From NCBI RefSeq assembly GCF_000003605.2, contig NW_003147629.1, positions 1 to 24,796 on the forward strand: a DNA stretch of 24,796 nucleotides, in the 5' to 3' direction. Within the stretch, counting starts at the first letter, position 1; each line of letters opens with the position of its first letter. Below the pieces are notes generated by a model. It had not been told where the DNA came from. It saw only the letters and a list, made by a program, of their open reading frames with translations, and searched no databases. Source of the DNA: Saccoglossus kowalevskii (taxonomy: Eukaryota; Hemichordata; Enteropneusta; Harrimaniidae). Shown here one piece after another: positions 21,847 to 24,796 of this stretch. Position numbers and translations under genes: made by a program.

Positions 21847-23308
21847 TTTCATTTTCTCTCTCTCAATTTTATCTTTTTCTCTCATTTTTATATCCCATTC
21901 TCATATTTTCTCTTCATAAAATATTTTACTTGCCCTCAAACTATTATTTTCACACTTTTTTCGCCAACAAATTTGTTTTGCCTTTCGAACCAATGACCAC
22001 AAGAGGGCGCACCACCAAGCCGACGAACAACTTGATTCGTCATCAGTGTCAATTTACCGTTAAATGCAGCCATTTTCAACACTTGTTTGTCACGGAAAAT
22101 AAACCCAGTTTCTAAATATATCTTATTCTAGATTATGGCGCTGTATTTTTTCCAATTTCTCACTGATATTTATTGGATTGCAAACACGGTGATATTAGAA
22201 GAAACCAACTTAAATAGTCTTTGATATCTGTTTATACGTTTCAAAAATAATTCCAAGGTATTGTGTTTTTTGTTTTCATAAAAAAGATTACATCTGTGTA
22301 ACATTTTTCGTTCTAGGAAACTACTACAAACTATGATTAGAGTTATATCTACGTCTAGCCTAGTTAACTGTTATGAACTAAGATAACTGTATGTACGTCT
22401 AGCCTAGTTAACTACTATAAACTACGATAAATATATGTTCATGAAGACTAGTTAACTATAATGAACAATGACAATTGTATTTCCGTCAGACCTCGTTAAC
22501 TACTATAACTTATGATAAATATATATTCATGAGGACGAGTTAACTATAATGAACTATGCTAATTATATTTACGTCAGGCCTAGTAAACTACTATCAACTA
22601 TTTTAATTATATATTCGTTAAGACCGGTTAACTACGACGAACTATGCTAATTATATTTTCGTCAGACCGAGTTAACTATTTTAAACTATGGTAGTTATAT
22701 GTACGCCAAGATCAGTTACCTAATATAAACTATAATAATGTTATCTCCGTCAAGCCTAGTTAAGATCTATGGTAATTATATCTACAAATATATCTGCCCC
22801 TCTCACACACAGATAAACTATCTAAATTAAGGAGATTCGCTACTCGTAAATATTAGCCGTGAATGAAGAATTGAAATAGAAGTTATATTAATAGACCTAG
22901 TATTCTCGTTACGTTAATGCATCGAACTACGGCACCCACAAAAATGCACCGCCCCACACAAATACAACAAAATAAACAAGCCAAACCCAACTATATTAAG
23001 AGGGTTCGCTTCACATGTATTTATTAGTCATGCGTACGAGTTTTGAAGTCAGGGCACGCGACATCTAATATTTAAGCATGAAGCAATATGCAAACGAAAC
23101 TAGGGTCAGAGTACAAATTTCCGACACAATGGCTGTATAGTAGTCACTAGAAAAGGTGTTGACGGTGTTTGTGGCATTTTACCATCATTAGTCCGTTTCA
23201 GTTTTATATACGCCACATTTAGAAATTTTCCACACGATATATAGAACAAAACAAGAAGAAACCTTGTCGACGCGATGTGATGTAGTGACTTAAATATGCG
23301 ATACAGAT
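21847..23308 (+). repeat. 5S spacer 15 (full length)
   Basis: This 1462-bp spacer resembles spacer 14 in its first two thirds. Its last 380 bp switch to the variant set otherwise seen only before gene 3 (ATGCACCGCC, CAAGCC, TATATTAAG, TTGAAGTC, GCACGCGAC, ATGCAAAC at 23088-23095, CAATGGCTG). The CTCF-like motif is at 21994-22010. No gene is seen. Confidence 0.92.
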
Positions 23309-23428
23309 GCCTACGGCCATACCACGTAGAACGCACCGGTTCTCGTCCGATCACCGAAATTAAGCTACGTCGGGCGTGGTTAGTACTTGCATGGGAGACC
23401 GGCTGGGAATACCACGTGTCGTAGGCTT
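23309..23428 (+). rRNA. 5S ribosomal RNA, copy 16 (variant)
   Basis: This copy carries C24 (23332), A51 (23359) and A59 (23367), the three changes it shares with gene 3, but keeps the consensus A115, so helix I is intact. A59 gives a Watson-Crick pair with U19. It looks like a functional 5S subtype. A51 and A59 lie within or at the edge of box A. Confidence 0.96.
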
Positions 23429-24796
23429 TTTCATTTTCTCTCTCTCAATTTTATCTTTTTCTCTCATTTTTATATCCCATTCTCATATTTTCTCTTCATA
23501 AAATATTTTACTTGCCCTCAAACTATTATTTTCACACTTTTTTCGCCAACAAATTTGTTTGCCTTTCGAACCAATGACCACAAGAGGGCGCACCAGCAAG
23601 GCGACGAACAACTTGATTCGTCATCAGTGTCAATTTACCGTTAAATGCAGCCATTTTCAACACTTGTTTGTCACGGAAAATAAACCCAGTTTCTAAATAT
23701 ATCTTATTCTAGATTATGGCGCTGTATTTTTTCCAATTTCTCACTGATATTTATTGGATTGCAAACACGGTGATATTAGAAGAAACCAACTTAAATAGTC
23801 TTTGATATCTGTTTATACGTTTCAAAAATAATTCCAAGGTATTGTGTTTTTTGTTTTCATAAAAATGATTACATCTGTGTAACATTTTTCGTTCTAGGAA
23901 ACTACTACAAACTATGATTAGAGTTATATCTACGTCTAGCCTAGTTAACTGTTATGAACTAAGATAACTGTATGTACGTCTAGCCTAGTTAACTACTATA
24001 AACTACGATAAATATATGTTCATGAAGACTAGTTAACTAGAATGAACAATGACAATTTTATTTCCGTCAGACCTCGTTAACTACTATAACTTATGATAAA
24101 TATATATTCATGAGGACGTGTTAACTATAATGAACTTTGCTAATTATATTTACGTCAGGCCTAGTAAACTACTATCAACTATTTTAATTATATATTCGTG
24201 AAGACCGGTTAACTACGACGAACTATGCTAATTATATTTTTGTCAGACCTAGTTAACTACTTTAAACTATGGTAGTTATATGTACGCCAAGATCAGTTAC
24301 CTAATATAAACTATAATAATGTTATCTCCGTCAAGCCTAGTTAAGATCTATGGTAATTATATCTACAAATATATCTGCCCCTCTCACACACAGATAAACT
24401 ATCTAAATTAAGGAGATTCGCTACTCGTAAATATTAGCCGTGAATGAAGAATTGAAATAGAAGTTATATTAATAGACCTAGTATTCTCGTTACGTTAATG
24501 CATCGAACTACGGCACCCACTAAAATGTACCGCCCCACACAAATACAACAAAACAAAACAAACCAACTAAATTAAGAGGGTTCGCTACACATGTATTTAT
24601 TTGTCATGCGTACGAGTTTTTAAGTCCAGGGCACACGACATCTAATATTGAAGCATGAAGCAATATGCAGATGAAACTAGGGTCAGAGTACAAATTGTCC
24701 GACACAATGACTGTATAGTAGTCACTAGAAACGTGTTGACGTGTTTGTAGCATTTTACCATCATGAGTCCGTTTGAGTTTTATATACGCCACATTT
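23429..24796 (+). repeat. 5S spacer 16 (cut by window end)
   Basis: The first 1368 bp of a full-length spacer are present; the last roughly 90 bp and the next gene lie beyond the window. It shares TTTGTTTGCC and AAGGCG with spacer 3 and has no long C-run. From about 24650 onward it has a cluster of private differences, including octamer variant ATGCAGAT and single-base gains and losses. The CTCF-like motif is at 23575-23591. No gene is seen. Confidence 0.9.

Larger units (their letters stand above)
1..24796 (+). repeat. Tandem 5S rDNA array (16 genes plus flanking partial spacers)
   Basis: The whole window is a head-to-tail array of one repeat unit: a 120-nt 5S rRNA gene followed by a spacer. 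Gene starts are at 183, 1428, 3009, 4586, 6174, 7751, 9086, 10663, 12248, 13834, 15406, 16985, 18564, 20141, 21727 and 23309. Start-to-start distances are 1245, 1581, 1577, 1588, 1577, 1335, 1577, 1585, 1586, 1572, 1579, 1579, 1577, 1586 and 1582 bp. All genes are on the + strand and spacers align over their full length apart from small indels and two larger deletions. No unrelated gene, tRNA, snRNA or transposon was recognised between units. Arrays of this type are normal in animals and are kept similar by concerted evolution. Because the units are so alike, unit order and number depend on the assembly. Confidence 0.98.

Overview
This window is a eukaryotic, almost certainly metazoan, tandem array of 5S ribosomal RNA genes and contains nothing else I can support. 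Sixteen complete 120-nt 5S genes lie on the + strand, all in the same orientation, each followed by a long AT-rich non-transcribed spacer (NTS). Fourteen of the sixteen units start a new gene every 1572-1588 bp or (the last one) are cut by the window edge; two units are short (1245 bp for unit 1, 1335 bp for unit 6). The window starts 182 bp upstream of gene 1 and ends inside the spacer after gene 16, so the array continues, or the contig ends, on both sides.

The 5S sequence folds as a normal eukaryotic 5S rRNA. Helices I-V can all be paired, and at several positions (18/60, 30/47, 68/107, 82/94) both partners differ from vertebrate 5S yet still pair. The sequence resembles protostome and arthropod-type 5S (for example the stretch around positions 28-50), but I cannot name a species. 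Every gene has the internal type 1 RNA polymerase III promoter (box A, intermediate element, box C) and a T5 terminator (T6 in gene 10).

Each full unit has the same layout: 5S gene and T-run; a pyrimidine-rich CT/T tract; a stretch carrying a CTCF-like motif about 265 bp from the gene start; a roughly 180-bp block with no recognised content; about ten degenerate 43-45 bp subrepeats in an alternating A/B arrangement (an 88-bp higher-order period) with GTTAAC palindromes; a variable C-run and CAAAA-rich tract about 360 bp before the next gene; an octamer (ATGCAAAT) at -221; and a conserved upstream flank leading into the next 5S gene. Short units 1 and 6 share one 245-bp deletion, and unit 1 has also lost one 88-bp subrepeat pair.

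The units are highly similar but mosaic. Diagnostic variants are shared between non-adjacent units (3 and 16; 7 and 11; 8 and 12; 5, 9 and 10), as expected from unequal crossing-over and gene conversion. The small open reading frames that recur once per unit on both strands are by-products of the repeat and partly overlap the 5S gene; I do not call any as coding. I found no undescribed gene system. The best leads are the conserved CTCF-like and octamer motifs in a 5S spacer, the A/B subrepeat array, and the linked 5S variants in genes 3 and 16.
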